Shown piece by piece: positions 18,465-27,697 of a stretch of 64,000 bases of DNA (positions within the stretch are counted from its first letter, which is position 1; each line of letters starts with the position of its first letter). Below the pieces are notes generated by a model that ran no database searches, had not been told where the DNA came from, and saw only the letters and a program-made list of their open reading frames with translations. Both the position numbers and the translations under genes were made by a program. The stretch comes from Bacteroidales bacterium (GTDB lineage: Bacteria > Bacteroidota > Bacteroidia > Bacteroidales > VadinHA17), in assembly GCA_021371855.1 (NCBI GenBank), contig JAJFVL010000004.1, positions 43,309 through 107,308 on the forward strand, written 5' to 3'.

Positions 18465-20543
18465 TCAGATATTTAACTCAGTACGTTGAATAATATGATC
18501 CTGGTACAGTTCATCGAGCTCAGTGAAATATCCGCTCCATCCCCAGACACGTACAATCAGATTTTTATAAAGGTCAGGATGTATTTTTGCCTCCAGTAAT
18601 TTTTCCCTGTTTACTGCATTGATCTGTAGCTGATGGCCACCCATATCCATGTAAGATTTTACCAGGGATGAGACTTTCCTTATACTCTCTCTGTTTCTGA
18701 ACACGGTATCATGTAGTTCCAGTGTTAACGGTCCTCCGTTCATAATTTTTTTCATGTCGGGTTTTGAGAAAGATCTTATGATGGATATCGGACCGTTTAA
18801 TTTTACATTTAACCCCGGAGAGAAATTTGCAGAGAGAGATTCTCCTTTTTTCCTGCCGTCAGCTGAAGCTCCAATATCTTTTGCATGCCATAGATAGTAC
18901 ATTGCAGAACCTGATCCGGGCCTGTAGCAACCTCCTCTTTCATTTATAAGATTTTCTGTCAGTTCTGAGAAGTCATTTAAAAGATTAACGGCAATACTAT
19001 CGGCAAAATCATCGTCATTGCCCATCTTCGGGGCTTCATATCTGAGTTTTTGCCAAAGAGTATAATCTCCCTCAAAATTGGTTTCGATGGCACTGATTAT
19101 TTCTTTTGCAGTAACACTCTTTTCTCCGAAAACAAATTTTTTAATTGCAGCAAGAGAATCAACAGCAGTAGATATTCCTGTCCCATGAATCCCGTAGTTA
19201 TTGTACCTGGCACCAAGTGATATATCCTTTCCTTTTTCGATACATCCATTCATCAGCAGAGACTGGAATGGTGCCGGTTCCATGTAAATATTCTTTAAGG
19301 ATGAGACTAATGAATTCAATTCTCCTTTGATCTCCAGTTTAACATAATCCATAAACGAATCAAAATCTTTGCAATGCTCAAGATGTTTCTTAATGCTTTT
19401 ATCAACAACTTTGGCAAAAGACAGAGCCGTTATATTAGGAATATCCATCCCGAATCCCGGGATTATGAACTCCCAGCAGGCTGCCACTACATAGTCTCTG
19501 GCATCTTTTAACTCATATCCTTTTGACAATAAGCCCGGTATGACGACTTCATCATTTGAATACTGAGGGAAGCCAAGCCCCTCTTTGGTAAGTTCGGTTC
19601 CCAGGTCATACTTTTCAATAGGGGTGTATTTATTAACCCGGAGATTGATCTTCGGATCGATTAATTTTAGTTCAAGACTGGCTTTGAGGCACATCTCAGA
19701 AAGTAAATTGAACGCATCTCCACCATTTTCGTCTACTCCTCCCAATACAAGACTTTGTCCGTTGTCGCCCTGTTGCATTCCCGGGTAAAGGTCGCTGTCT
19801 TTGTTGAATGAGATAAAAAACTCTTCCAGCAATTCAAAAGCAGAATCGTAATCCAAAATTGCTGAATCCAGATCTCTTTTGAGAAACTTAAACATGTACT
19901 GATCGAACCGGCCGACAGTATTATGGTAATTGCCGGAAGTCCAAAGAGTAAAATGCAATATTCTGAAAAACTGTAAAGCTTCATAAAAGGATCTTGCACC
20001 GTACCTGGGTATTTGTTTTAAGACATTGTAAACATCTTCTTTTCCTGATTCGAAAGCCAATTGAGCATATTTGTCCGCCAGTTTTTCAATATCATCAATT
20101 GATTGAAGTACAGATTCCAGAAATTCATTATTTTTTTTATTTCCCAGCGATAAATGATTTTCAATGGCCAGTAAAATTTCCTTCCTTCTCTCTTCAAGTC
20201 CGACTTCAATGGTGTAACTATAGTTTGAACTTATATTGCATACCCTGCCTTTCTCATGGATATAATGTTCTTTTCTTATTTCCCGCCATTCTTCTTCCTT
20301 AAATATTTCAGGTATTTTTTGGACAGTCCTTGTAAGAACTATCTTCTCGTTAGGAAGAATTACCGGTATCTCATTATCCAGAACCCATGTCAATCTTTTT
20401 TGTGCCCTTTGTACATCTGATAATTTTTGTTCTTTCAAAGAATCTGTAAAATCATGAAGGATCTCATTATCGATGTTTTGCCTGAACTGATGATGCTTTT
20501 TCTGAAGCACATCCTCAAGCATTAGTTTAATTCTGCTATTCAT
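18465..20543 (-). CDS. glycyl-radical enzyme, pyruvate-formate-lyase family, dehydratase/lyase-like
   Basis: This 692-residue enzyme has the two elements of glycyl-radical chemistry. The thiyl site is Cys356 in VVAACWEFIIPGFG, with Glu358 two residues on, the Cys-x-Glu pair seen in dehydratase-type members. The glycyl loop near the C-terminus is R665-V-W-G668-W-S-G-Y-F. Tryptophans flank the radical glycine where most members have Ser/Ala and Tyr. It is shorter than typical members (about 750-850). The start overlaps the end of its activase by 4 bp. The operon also has a sugar transporter, a glycosidase and an aldose epimerase, so a sugar-derived polyol or aldose is a plausible substrate; this is inference. 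It acts only in anaerobic cytoplasm. Confidence 0.87.
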   Translation of the reverse strand: MNSRIKLMLEDVLQKKHHQFRQNIDNEILHDFTDSLKEQKLSDVQRAQKRLTWVLDNEIPVILPNEKIVLTRTVQKIPEIFKEEEWREIRKEHYIHEKGRVCNISSNYSYTIEVGLEERRKEILLAIENHLSLGNKKNNEFLESVLQSIDDIEKLADKYAQLAFESGKEDVYNVLKQIPRYGARSFYEALQFFRILHFTLWTSGNYHNTVGRFDQYMFKFLKRDLDSAILDYDSAFELLEEFFISFNKDSDLYPGMQQGDNGQSLVLGGVDENGGDAFNLLSEMCLKASLELKLIDPKINLRVNKYTPIEKYDLGTELTKEGLGFPQYSNDEVVIPGLLSKGYELKDARDYVVAACWEFIIPGFGMDIPNITALSFAKVVDKSIKKHLEHCKDFDSFMDYVKLEIKGELNSLVSSLKNIYMEPAPFQSLLMNGCIEKGKDISLGARYNNYGIHGTGISTAVDSLAAIKKFVFGEKSVTAKEIISAIETNFEGDYTLWQKLRYEAPKMGNDDDFADSIAVNLLNDFSELTENLINERGGCYRPGSGSAMYYLWHAKDIGASADGRKKGESLSANFSPGLNVKLNGPISIIRSFSKPDMKKIMNGGPLTLELHDTVFRNRESIRKVSSLVKSYMDMGGHQLQINAVNREKLLEAKIHPDLYKNLIVRVWGWSGYFTELDELYQDHIIQRTELNI

Positions 20544-21385
20544 AATACTATAGCATTAATGTTATGTTTTTCAAATATATCAAGCCAGATATTTACTTTT
20601 TTATTTGTATCAAATTCCGGCTTAAAAACCTTGTTAACCATTGAATATTTCGCGGGAGCTGTTTGATGATATGGTAATAATTCAACCCTTCTGAGATGTC
20701 GGGCATCCTTAATTAAAGCTGCTGTTCTTTCCATATTTAGAACGGAATCGTTTACACCCGGAATAAGTGGGATACGAATAAAAAAATCGGTTGCTGACCG
20801 ACATAAATACTCCAGATTTTCCAGTATTAATGAATTGTCTACCCCTGTATAGTTTTTATGGATTTCACTATCGGTATGTTTAATATCCATCAATATCAGG
20901 TCTACTTCGGAAACCATTTTCCGGAATATTTCATTTCTGGCATACCCTGATGTTTCGACAGCTATATTAAGGGGCTTCAGGTGTTGAACCAGATCAAAAA
21001 AGAATGCCGGTTGAGCGAGCGGTTCCCCACCAGATATAGTAATACCTCCGCCACTATTTATCAGTACTTCTTCCCCTTTCAAAAGTTTTTTTGCCAGTTC
21101 TGTTGCCTCCATTTCCATCCCGGATATTTTCCGTAGTCTTAATGGACAAACATCAACGCAATTCCCGCATACAGTACATTCTTTGTGGATACAAATCTCT
21201 TTGCATTTTCCGCATTTGATGCATGATGCATTGCTTACCATTAACTCCTTCCTGAAAGAAATCCCCTCAGGATTATGGCACCATGTACAATGCAACGGGC
21301 ATCCTTTAAAAAAAACCAGTTTACGTATACCGGGTCCGTCATGTACGGCAAATTCTTCAATGTTAAAAATTATGCCTTTTGACAC
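20540..21385 (-). CDS. glycyl-radical enzyme activating protein (radical SAM)
   Basis: This 281-residue activase installs the glycyl radical using S-adenosylmethionine. The radical-SAM cluster is Cys29-x3-Cys33-x2-Cys36 (FKGCPLHCTWC). Two ferredoxin-type clusters follow: Cys55/58/61/65 and Cys70/73/76/80. SAM-binding NSGGGITISGGEPLAQ is present. The two extra clusters place it with activases of dehydratase-type enzymes rather than pyruvate formate-lyase itself. The start codon is GTG at 21383-21385, as no in-frame ATG fits. It overlaps the enzyme gene by ATGA. Confidence 0.93.
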   Translation of the reverse strand: MSKGIIFNIEEFAVHDGPGIRKLVFFKGCPLHCTWCHNPEGISFRKELMVSNASCIKCGKCKEICIHKECTVCGNCVDVCPLRLRKISGMEMEATELAKKLLKGEEVLINSGGGITISGGEPLAQPAFFFDLVQHLKPLNIAVETSGYARNEIFRKMVSEVDLILMDIKHTDSEIHKNYTGVDNSLILENLEYLCRSATDFFIRIPLIPGVNDSVLNMERTAALIKDARHLRRVELLPYHQTAPAKYSMVNKVFKPEFDTNKKVNIWLDIFEKHNINAIVL

Positions 21386-21453
21386 TTTTATATCATTTTA
21401 AATAGTGAAGCATGGATAACAATGAACATCATGAATTTAAGTGATATCTCAAA

Positions 21454-22800
21454 TCATTTCTTTGAAGGACTGGGTAATACCAGTTTTTCAATTTCTTCAA
21501 GTGATTTTCCTTTGGTTTCAACCAGTGCATACTTATAGAAAATCAAACTTAATGCGGTTGCAATACAAAAGAAAAGGAACACATATCCTACTCCAAATTC
21601 ACTGACTGCAACAGGGAATAGCAATGATATAACGCAATTAAAGAACCAGTGAGAGAAAGAACCGAGAGCGGCACCTCTGGCCCTGAGATTGTTTGGGAAC
21701 ATTTCGGAAAGGATCACCCATATAACTGTACCCTGTGACGCAGCGAAAAAGGCGATAAATCCGATGAGGCAAATCAATAGAATGTAACCATCAGTATGCC
21801 CGGAAATGTATGCCCAGCTAAATAATCCTAAAAAAACAGGCATGCCAAATCCCCCTATATACAGAAGAAATTTCCGGCCAAACTTATCAATGAGAGACAT
21901 ACCTATGATTGTGAAGATCATATTGGTAATTCCAATAATTACTGATTGATACAATGCATCTTCACCATTAAAACCGGCAGCCCTGAATATATCGGTAGAA
22001 TAATAATTTATAATATTTATTCCCGACACCTGGTTAAACATTCCGACTGCCATACCGATCAAGGCCAATCTTAGGTAAGGTTTACGGAACAATGATCCGT
22101 TTTGAGTGATACTGGTTTCATCAGCCAGCGATTCCTGAATTGATTTGATCAGTTCCCCGGGATCAGAGGTATGGTTGATCTTTTTAATGACCTCACGGGC
22201 TTCATCGATCCTTCCGGTCTTAACCAACCAACGGGGGCTGCGTGTAATAAAAAACAGGAGGATATAAAATACTCCGGAAGGAATTACCCCAAATAAGAAC
22301 ATCCATCGCCAGTGATCTCCGCCACCAAGAATATTGTCGATAATAAAATTGGAAAAAAATGAAACCAGAATACCCAGTACAATGGCAAACTGACTTGTTG
22401 CAACTAATCTGCCACGTATTTTTGGAGGAGCCACTTCTGAAATATACATTGGAGTAACCACTGATGCTCCACCAACAGCCAAACCACCTATAAAACGTCC
22501 TAAAATGAAGACCCATAGGCTGGTTGCCAGACCGGTCATAAGCATGGAAAGGAGGAAAAACAGGGCTGTAAATTTTAGCATATACCGGCGACCAAATAAA
22601 TCGGCGGGTTTTCCTATAACTAAAGCACCTACAATGCATCCAATCAGTGCGACACTCACAACGAATCCTTTCATTGCAGGAGTAAGATCAAAATATTGGG
22701 CAACGAAATAAATTGTCCCGTTGATTACCCCGGTTTCAAAACCGAATAGCAGGCTGCCAAGGGCAGCTACAAATGTTACAAAGTATAAATAGCGTTTCAT
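21454..22800 (-). CDS. sugar porter family MFS transporter
   Basis: A 448-residue, 12-helix inner-membrane symporter of the XylE/AraE/GLUT group. Seen: FGFETGVINGT in helix 1, GRRYMLK between helices 2 and 3, GGASVVTPMYISEVAPPKIRGRL, RSPRWLVKTGR (the PESPR-like loop), NQVSGINIINYYSTDIF in helix 7, SEMFPNNLRARG, and the C-terminal VETKGKSLEEIE. The QxSGxN-type signature in helix 7 fits monosaccharide transport with protons. It begins 20 bp after the secreted glycosidase gene, so it probably imports the freed sugar. Confidence 0.92.
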   Translation of the reverse strand: MKRYLYFVTFVAALGSLLFGFETGVINGTIYFVAQYFDLTPAMKGFVVSVALIGCIVGALVIGKPADLFGRRYMLKFTALFFLLSMLMTGLATSLWVFILGRFIGGLAVGGASVVTPMYISEVAPPKIRGRLVATSQFAIVLGILVSFFSNFIIDNILGGGDHWRWMFLFGVIPSGVFYILLFFITRSPRWLVKTGRIDEAREVIKKINHTSDPGELIKSIQESLADETSITQNGSLFRKPYLRLALIGMAVGMFNQVSGINIINYYSTDIFRAAGFNGEDALYQSVIIGITNMIFTIIGMSLIDKFGRKFLLYIGGFGMPVFLGLFSWAYISGHTDGYILLICLIGFIAFFAASQGTVIWVILSEMFPNNLRARGAALGSFSHWFFNCVISLLFPVAVSEFGVGYVFLFFCIATALSLIFYKYALVETKGKSLEEIEKLVLPSPSKK

Positions 22801-22820
22801 TTTAATTATTTAAATGATAT

Positions 22821-25355
22821 TCAAAATGTTACATTAATAATTCCGTTTGATGGTACTTTTATTTTTTTTGTTTTATCTTTTATTGTAAGATTTAAATCAC
22901 AGGATTTGCCTTCCCTGTCATTTATCCTCAACATCAAACTATTACCTGAGAAATCCATCGATGTTATTTCGATCCCTTGATTATCAACAGTGATCAGGCT
23001 TTTTTCAGCAGGCAGGGTGCCTGTGTTTTGTGAAGGGTAGAATTCCCGGATATAAACTCCCTGGGTAAAACTTTTTGAAACTGCCGGAGCATGACTTCCC
23101 TGCCATTGCCCATTGAAAGGGAAAAGCATAAATTTATGGGAATAGGTCCCATGAAAAGGTTCAGCATACCATGCCGGTTCATGGTTAACAGTGGTTTTAT
23201 CAACGAAAGTCATTCCTACATTCCTGATGGGGCCGGAAGTTGTGGAAGCTCCCATAAATAATCCAACTTCTCCTTCATCGGGTTTCGTATAAAAAGCCTG
23301 CTCTCCCGTACCGGCAGTAATCATAAAACCGCCTCCTTCATCGAACTGGAAAATCCCGGTACTTAAAGGGCAAAAATAACTTAGACCTGTCATTGCATGA
23401 GGAGAAAAGCCAAATGGGATATCATAAAATACCTTTCCCGGCTTTCCGGATTTGAACTGCAATGTTAATCCCCGTGGACCAAAAGTATTACCTTTTGTTT
23501 CACCATCTTTCCTGAGCAAGGTAGGATGTGGAAACTTAAAATTTATTTCACAGAGCACCCTGTCAGGGAGAAGTGTAAATATTTGTTGCATGTGAACAAG
23601 CCAGTCGATTTGCTTTTCGACACGAAGCTGAGGATATAAAGTATTTCTTGTTGATATTCTTGCTTTCCCATAAGGGGATGCATTTCTCCAGACATCATCG
23701 CCATTCCCTTCACTCATTTCAGCTAACGCTTTAATTTTGAATGAGTCAATGGAGAGTTCTATTTTACCCCCATTTTTTTCAAAAATAACCCGGTCATCCA
23801 GAGCAGTTAATTTCAGATCTCCATTCTCAATCGCGGTTCCCTCTGTCCAATTATATTCTTTGATTTCTTTCGAGTTTCTTAATCCGAACACTTTATATCC
23901 ATAGGTGGGAAATGTTGATTCAAATTCAATATTGCATTTGCCTCCGGTTGAAGCGATTATGTTTTCTAATTTTACCCCTTGACCGTAATCATATACGTCA
24001 TAAGGCCGGTAGGTCTCTAATGTGATTGTTTTCTTTCGTTCGGGTTCAGCATTAAAAGCGATAAAATAACGGTCATAACCTTCCACCTTTATTTTTTGTG
24101 AAATAACATCCAGACTTCGATTTATAATTTCTTCTGACAGCGCTGAACTGTTTTCAAAGGAGTTAATCCGCTCCCTGCGCTTTTCGTACAATGGGAACCA
24201 GCCTTTGGCATCGCTGTTGACAGCCCAAAGTAACAGATGTTCCGCCTTAGACAGGATAGTAACCTGCCCGTCATGCTGCAGGAACCCGGGTTCAATATCC
24301 GGATAAAGGTCTGCCCGTTCAATATTCCATGTCAAAGGATCTTCTTTGAGTGTGACCTTCGAGCCACTAAAGGGTTCATCCGTATTCTGCTGAAAAAGGA
24401 AACGGCTTAAAGAATTTATGATAGTTGCTACCCTGAAATCAGACATGGCATGGTTCGTATAATCCTGAACAATAATGTCAAGAGGATCGGCAGTCCAGCG
24501 GGAATATGTCCCATTCTGAATATTTGTCGCTTTAGCCGAATGATCTACATACCTTTCTTCTTTAACACCAAACTTGCCGATATATTCTTTTACTGTGATC
24601 CATTCAACCACAATATCCTTATTCTCCATATCAAATGAACTGACATTTTGATATGTAGCACTAAAACTTTGCGGGATTTCATAATCCTCCTCGATCAGAA
24701 AGAGGCTATTGGCAGGAGCTTCTTTGATCTTGTCAAAAAGATTATTCCTTGAAGTAATGGGGACACAGGTCGAAACTGAGCCGTCCATTCCTTTCAGTTT
24801 GAATGGAAAACAGGTATTGTCTCCAATAATCACCGGCACCCATGAAACACCAGAATGGTTCAGTATCCAGGGAAGCTGGGAATGGTATGCTCTTTCCTGA
24901 AGGTAAAAACCATCGGTTGAGCCAATTGCATCTGCGATGATCGAGGTTCCCAATTTGGCACACCTGTAATTTGTTTCGCCGTCCATATTGACGTTTACCG
25001 GCTCCGAATAAAACGTACCTGTAAAATTCAATTGTCCTCTTTTATGTATCTGCATTGCATGTGCAATAACCTGAGGGGCAGCCTGCTGCAACGATTTAAA
25101 TGTTTGCCCTGAGAACTGCAACTGTCCTTTGAAATCAGGATGGTCATCCATAAAGTCAAGAAGATTGTTATAAATAACCGGAAAATCACGCCAGATAGTC
25201 GGCCTGATGTACCGATCATAATTCATGTTGCCGTGGAGTATGTAACTCATGTAAACCTTCCTGGGAGAGGATTTAGCTGTACAAATTCCTGAATGAAAAA
25301 AAAGGCAGATAAAAAATGTAGATAAAAGAACGAGCTTAAGCTTTTTGTCTTTCAT
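22821..25355 (-). CDS. exported glycoside hydrolase of the GH57/GH38-like superfamily
   Basis: An 844-residue protein with an N-terminal signal peptide (LVLLSTFFICLFFHSGICTA). Residues about 30-330 resemble the (beta/alpha)7 catalytic domain of retaining GH57/GH38 enzymes: ILHGNMNYD, DHPDFKGQLQFSGQTFKSL, KRGQLNFTGTFYSEPVNVN, then GFYLQERAYHSQLPWILNHSGVSW. The last segment parallels the GH57 W-x-P-E-x-A-Y nucleophile strand, with the glutamate in LQERAY as candidate nucleophile. The C-terminal half (about 450-840) is beta-rich, as in mannosidase-type domains. It sits between the aldose epimerase and the transporter. The fold assignment comes from motif likeness only. Confidence 0.6.
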   Translation of the reverse strand: MKDKKLKLVLLSTFFICLFFHSGICTAKSSPRKVYMSYILHGNMNYDRYIRPTIWRDFPVIYNNLLDFMDDHPDFKGQLQFSGQTFKSLQQAAPQVIAHAMQIHKRGQLNFTGTFYSEPVNVNMDGETNYRCAKLGTSIIADAIGSTDGFYLQERAYHSQLPWILNHSGVSWVPVIIGDNTCFPFKLKGMDGSVSTCVPITSRNNLFDKIKEAPANSLFLIEEDYEIPQSFSATYQNVSSFDMENKDIVVEWITVKEYIGKFGVKEERYVDHSAKATNIQNGTYSRWTADPLDIIVQDYTNHAMSDFRVATIINSLSRFLFQQNTDEPFSGSKVTLKEDPLTWNIERADLYPDIEPGFLQHDGQVTILSKAEHLLLWAVNSDAKGWFPLYEKRRERINSFENSSALSEEIINRSLDVISQKIKVEGYDRYFIAFNAEPERKKTITLETYRPYDVYDYGQGVKLENIIASTGGKCNIEFESTFPTYGYKVFGLRNSKEIKEYNWTEGTAIENGDLKLTALDDRVIFEKNGGKIELSIDSFKIKALAEMSEGNGDDVWRNASPYGKARISTRNTLYPQLRVEKQIDWLVHMQQIFTLLPDRVLCEINFKFPHPTLLRKDGETKGNTFGPRGLTLQFKSGKPGKVFYDIPFGFSPHAMTGLSYFCPLSTGIFQFDEGGGFMITAGTGEQAFYTKPDEGEVGLFMGASTTSGPIRNVGMTFVDKTTVNHEPAWYAEPFHGTYSHKFMLFPFNGQWQGSHAPAVSKSFTQGVYIREFYPSQNTGTLPAEKSLITVDNQGIEITSMDFSGNSLMLRINDREGKSCDLNLTIKDKTKKIKVPSNGIINVTF

Positions 25356-25390
25356 AACTAATATAAGGTTAGTGAATTATACGATCAAGG

Positions 25391-26401
25391 TCATATAGTA
25401 TAAAAGTGGTATGTACAAACAGAATAATATTTTTCTTTTGGTTTTAAAAGAGTTGAAGGGAAGTTTTCCTTATTCGGACTGTCGGGGAAATGCTGGGTTT
25501 CGAGGCAAAAAGCAGTACGATATTGGTAAGGGATGCCTCCTTTACCAACATCTTTTCCATTCAGAAAATTGCCACCATAAAACTGGATGCCGGGTTCATT
25601 TGTATAAACTTCCATCACCCGTCCTGTCACTGGTTCGGTTACCCTGGCAGCGAAACGGTTCTCTTTCTTTTTCCCTTCTGCATCCAGTACCCAATTATGG
25701 TCATAACCTCTCCCAAATTTTAGTTGTTCATTATCATCATCAATATTTTTTGCTATGGATTTTGGATTCCTGAAGTCGAAAGGAGTTCCTTCCACGGTGG
25801 CAATTTCACCGGTCGGGATCAATAAATTATCAACCGGGGTATAGAAACCAGCAGGAATTTGAAGCATATGGTTATTGATTGTCTCATCAGGATTACCTGA
25901 AAGGTTGAAAAAAGAATGGTGAGTAAGATTTACGATGGTCGGTTTGTCTGTTGAAGCGGAATACTCAATTTTAAGTTCGTTTTCGTCTGTCAGGCAATAA
26001 ACAACTTTTACATTCAGATTACCGGGGAATCCTTCCTCCATATCTTTTGAAATGTACCTTAATTCAAGTGTTTGATTGTCAGTCTGACTTGCATCCCATA
26101 AAACATTATGGAAGCCCATACTTCCCCCATGGAGGCAATTCGCTCCTTCATTTTTCCCAACTTTGTATGATGTACCATTAATTGAGAAATTTGCCTTTCC
26201 GATCCGGTTCCCATATCTGCCAATAATTGCACCAAAGTATTTTTCATTTGATTTCAAATAAGCTTCTGGGGTTTCGTAACCTAAAACAATATCATCAAAA
26301 TGTCCTGTCTTATCCGGGGTGAATATTTTCATAACTCTGCCACCATAGTTGGTTATCATAACTTTTATCCCATTTGAATTTATTAAAGTAAATATTTTCA
26401 T
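25391..26401 (-). CDS. galM: aldose 1-epimerase (mutarotase)
   Basis: This 336-residue mutarotase interconverts alpha and beta aldoses. Motifs: GRYGNRIGKANFSING, CLHGGSMGFH with His91, NLTHHSFFNLSG with the catalytic acid His162, GYDHNWVL, and C-LETQHFPDSPNK with the catalytic base glutamate near residue 305. It appears to be the first gene of the five-gene operon ending in the glycyl-radical enzyme. No export signal is seen, so it should act on the sugar after import or on leaking cytoplasmic sugar. Confidence 0.93.
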   Translation of the reverse strand: MKIFTLINSNGIKVMITNYGGRVMKIFTPDKTGHFDDIVLGYETPEAYLKSNEKYFGAIIGRYGNRIGKANFSINGTSYKVGKNEGANCLHGGSMGFHNVLWDASQTDNQTLELRYISKDMEEGFPGNLNVKVVYCLTDENELKIEYSASTDKPTIVNLTHHSFFNLSGNPDETINNHMLQIPAGFYTPVDNLLIPTGEIATVEGTPFDFRNPKSIAKNIDDDNEQLKFGRGYDHNWVLDAEGKKKENRFAARVTEPVTGRVMEVYTNEPGIQFYGGNFLNGKDVGKGGIPYQYRTAFCLETQHFPDSPNKENFPSTLLKPKEKYYSVCTYHFYTI

Positions 26402-26488
26402 CCCGGCGTTTTTGAATTAATTTATTTTAAATGTGTAATCCTAGCATTTCATGATTGATCTTTTTCCGTTCATAGTAAAAATCCAACA

Positions 26489-26516
26489 AATTGGCATACT
26501 CAATGATTTGCCAATT
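26489..26516. promoter_or_regulatory. inverted repeat in the galM/araC divergent promoter region
   Basis: AATTGGCA (26489-26496) and TGCCAATT (26509-26516) form a perfect dyad with a 12-base spacer, centred between the divergent galM operon and the AraC-type gene. It is a candidate operator for that regulator. TATGTTTG (26591-26598) matches the -7 box and may drive the regulator gene. Confidence 0.4.
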
Positions 26517-26644
26517 CGGGTGGTTTATAATGTTTCATTTTGTCTCTTCGTGCTGTATTTTCGCTGATTATTCATAATTTCGAGTAAAGTTATGTTTGTG
26601 TTATTCAATCCTCAATATATAAAATGGCATAACTACTAAAGAAA

Positions 26645-27535
26645 ATGACATACCAGGGGAATAGATTTTATAAATATCTCACGATTGGAGAAGATGACAA
26701 ACGTTGGGGGATATACCTGACAGGTGCCGGACATATTAAGGTAGAGAAAAACACAGAATATCCGTTGGTGGATGACCCTTCTCATCATTATTTCCATTGG
26801 ACGACAGGAAGAAGATTGTCGGAGTATCAGATTTTGTTTATTACCAAAGGACAGGGTCTTTTTGAATCAGAGATGACAAGTATCAGAAAAGTAAATGCAG
26901 GAGACATATTTATTCTTTTTCCGGATATATGGCACCGGTTTAAACCGGATAAAGCTACAGGATGGGATGAATATTGGATTGAATTTGACGGGGAAATCAT
27001 TAAACATTTTCGAAACATGGAATTTTTAAATCCCAATAATCCGGTAATTGCAGTTGGTTTACAGGAAGAGATCGCTGAAAATTACTTAAAAATTTTAAAA
27101 TTGATAAAAGATGAAAAGCCGGGTTTCCAATATATTGCTTCAGGTATATTGATTCAGATATTAGGTCAACTTTTTGCTTCAAGAAAATATCACTTATTTG
27201 AGGGGAAAATAATTGAAAATAAGATACGGCAAGCTAAACTGATAATTATGGAAAATGTAAACACACCCATTTCGCAGGAAGACATTGCCGGAAATATTGG
27301 TATGGGATATTCTTTATACCGTAAAAAGTTTAAAGAATATACCGGTGTTTCGCCCACGCAATATCAAATACAGTTAAAAATAAATAAAGCAAAGGATTTA
27401 CTGATCACCTCCAACCAGACATTAAAAGAGATAGCATATAACCTGGGATTTGAATTCCCTGATTATTTTTACCGGTTATTTAAACAAAAAACAGGGATAA
27501 CTCCATCAGATTTCAGGGAGAAAAACATAAGATAA
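26645..27535 (+). CDS. AraC family transcriptional regulator
   Basis: A 296-residue regulator. The N-terminal half is an AraC-type cupin sensor (YQILFITKGQGLFESE, DIFILFPDIWHRFKP). The C-terminal ~100 residues carry two helix-turn-helices: EDIAGNIGMGYSLYRKKFKEYTG and LKEIAYNLGFEFPDYFYRLFK, ending KQKTGITPSDFREKN. It is divergent from the galM-glycosidase-transporter-glycyl-radical operon and is the natural candidate for its sugar-responsive control. Confidence 0.93.
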   Translation: MTYQGNRFYKYLTIGEDDKRWGIYLTGAGHIKVEKNTEYPLVDDPSHHYFHWTTGRRLSEYQILFITKGQGLFESEMTSIRKVNAGDIFILFPDIWHRFKPDKATGWDEYWIEFDGEIIKHFRNMEFLNPNNPVIAVGLQEEIAENYLKILKLIKDEKPGFQYIASGILIQILGQLFASRKYHLFEGKIIENKIRQAKLIIMENVNTPISQEDIAGNIGMGYSLYRKKFKEYTGVSPTQYQIQLKINKAKDLLITSNQTLKEIAYNLGFEFPDYFYRLFKQKTGITPSDFREKNIR

Positions 27536-27635
27536 TTACTTCCACAGGCAAAATTACAGATGCCATCTGGAAGATAATTTATACAACATTAAAAGCCTGA
27601 TTTCTTAAATTTGAGATCCCTTAAAAGTTAATAAT

Positions 27636-27671
27636 CAATACCTTTAAACTCTTTTTAACTTAAAGGTATTG
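27636..27671. terminator. hairpin between convergent araC-type and DUF1080 genes
   Basis: CAATACCTTTAA (27636-27647) and TTAAAGGTATTG (27660-27671) form a perfect 12-bp stem with a 12-base loop, between two convergent stops. It probably ends both transcripts, although the T-tracts are poor. The CAATACC/GGTATTG arms also occur in the 92-bp repeat units 1 kb away. Confidence 0.5.
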
Positions 27672-27697
27672 AAGGCTTAACAGGGAGTGGGATTAAA

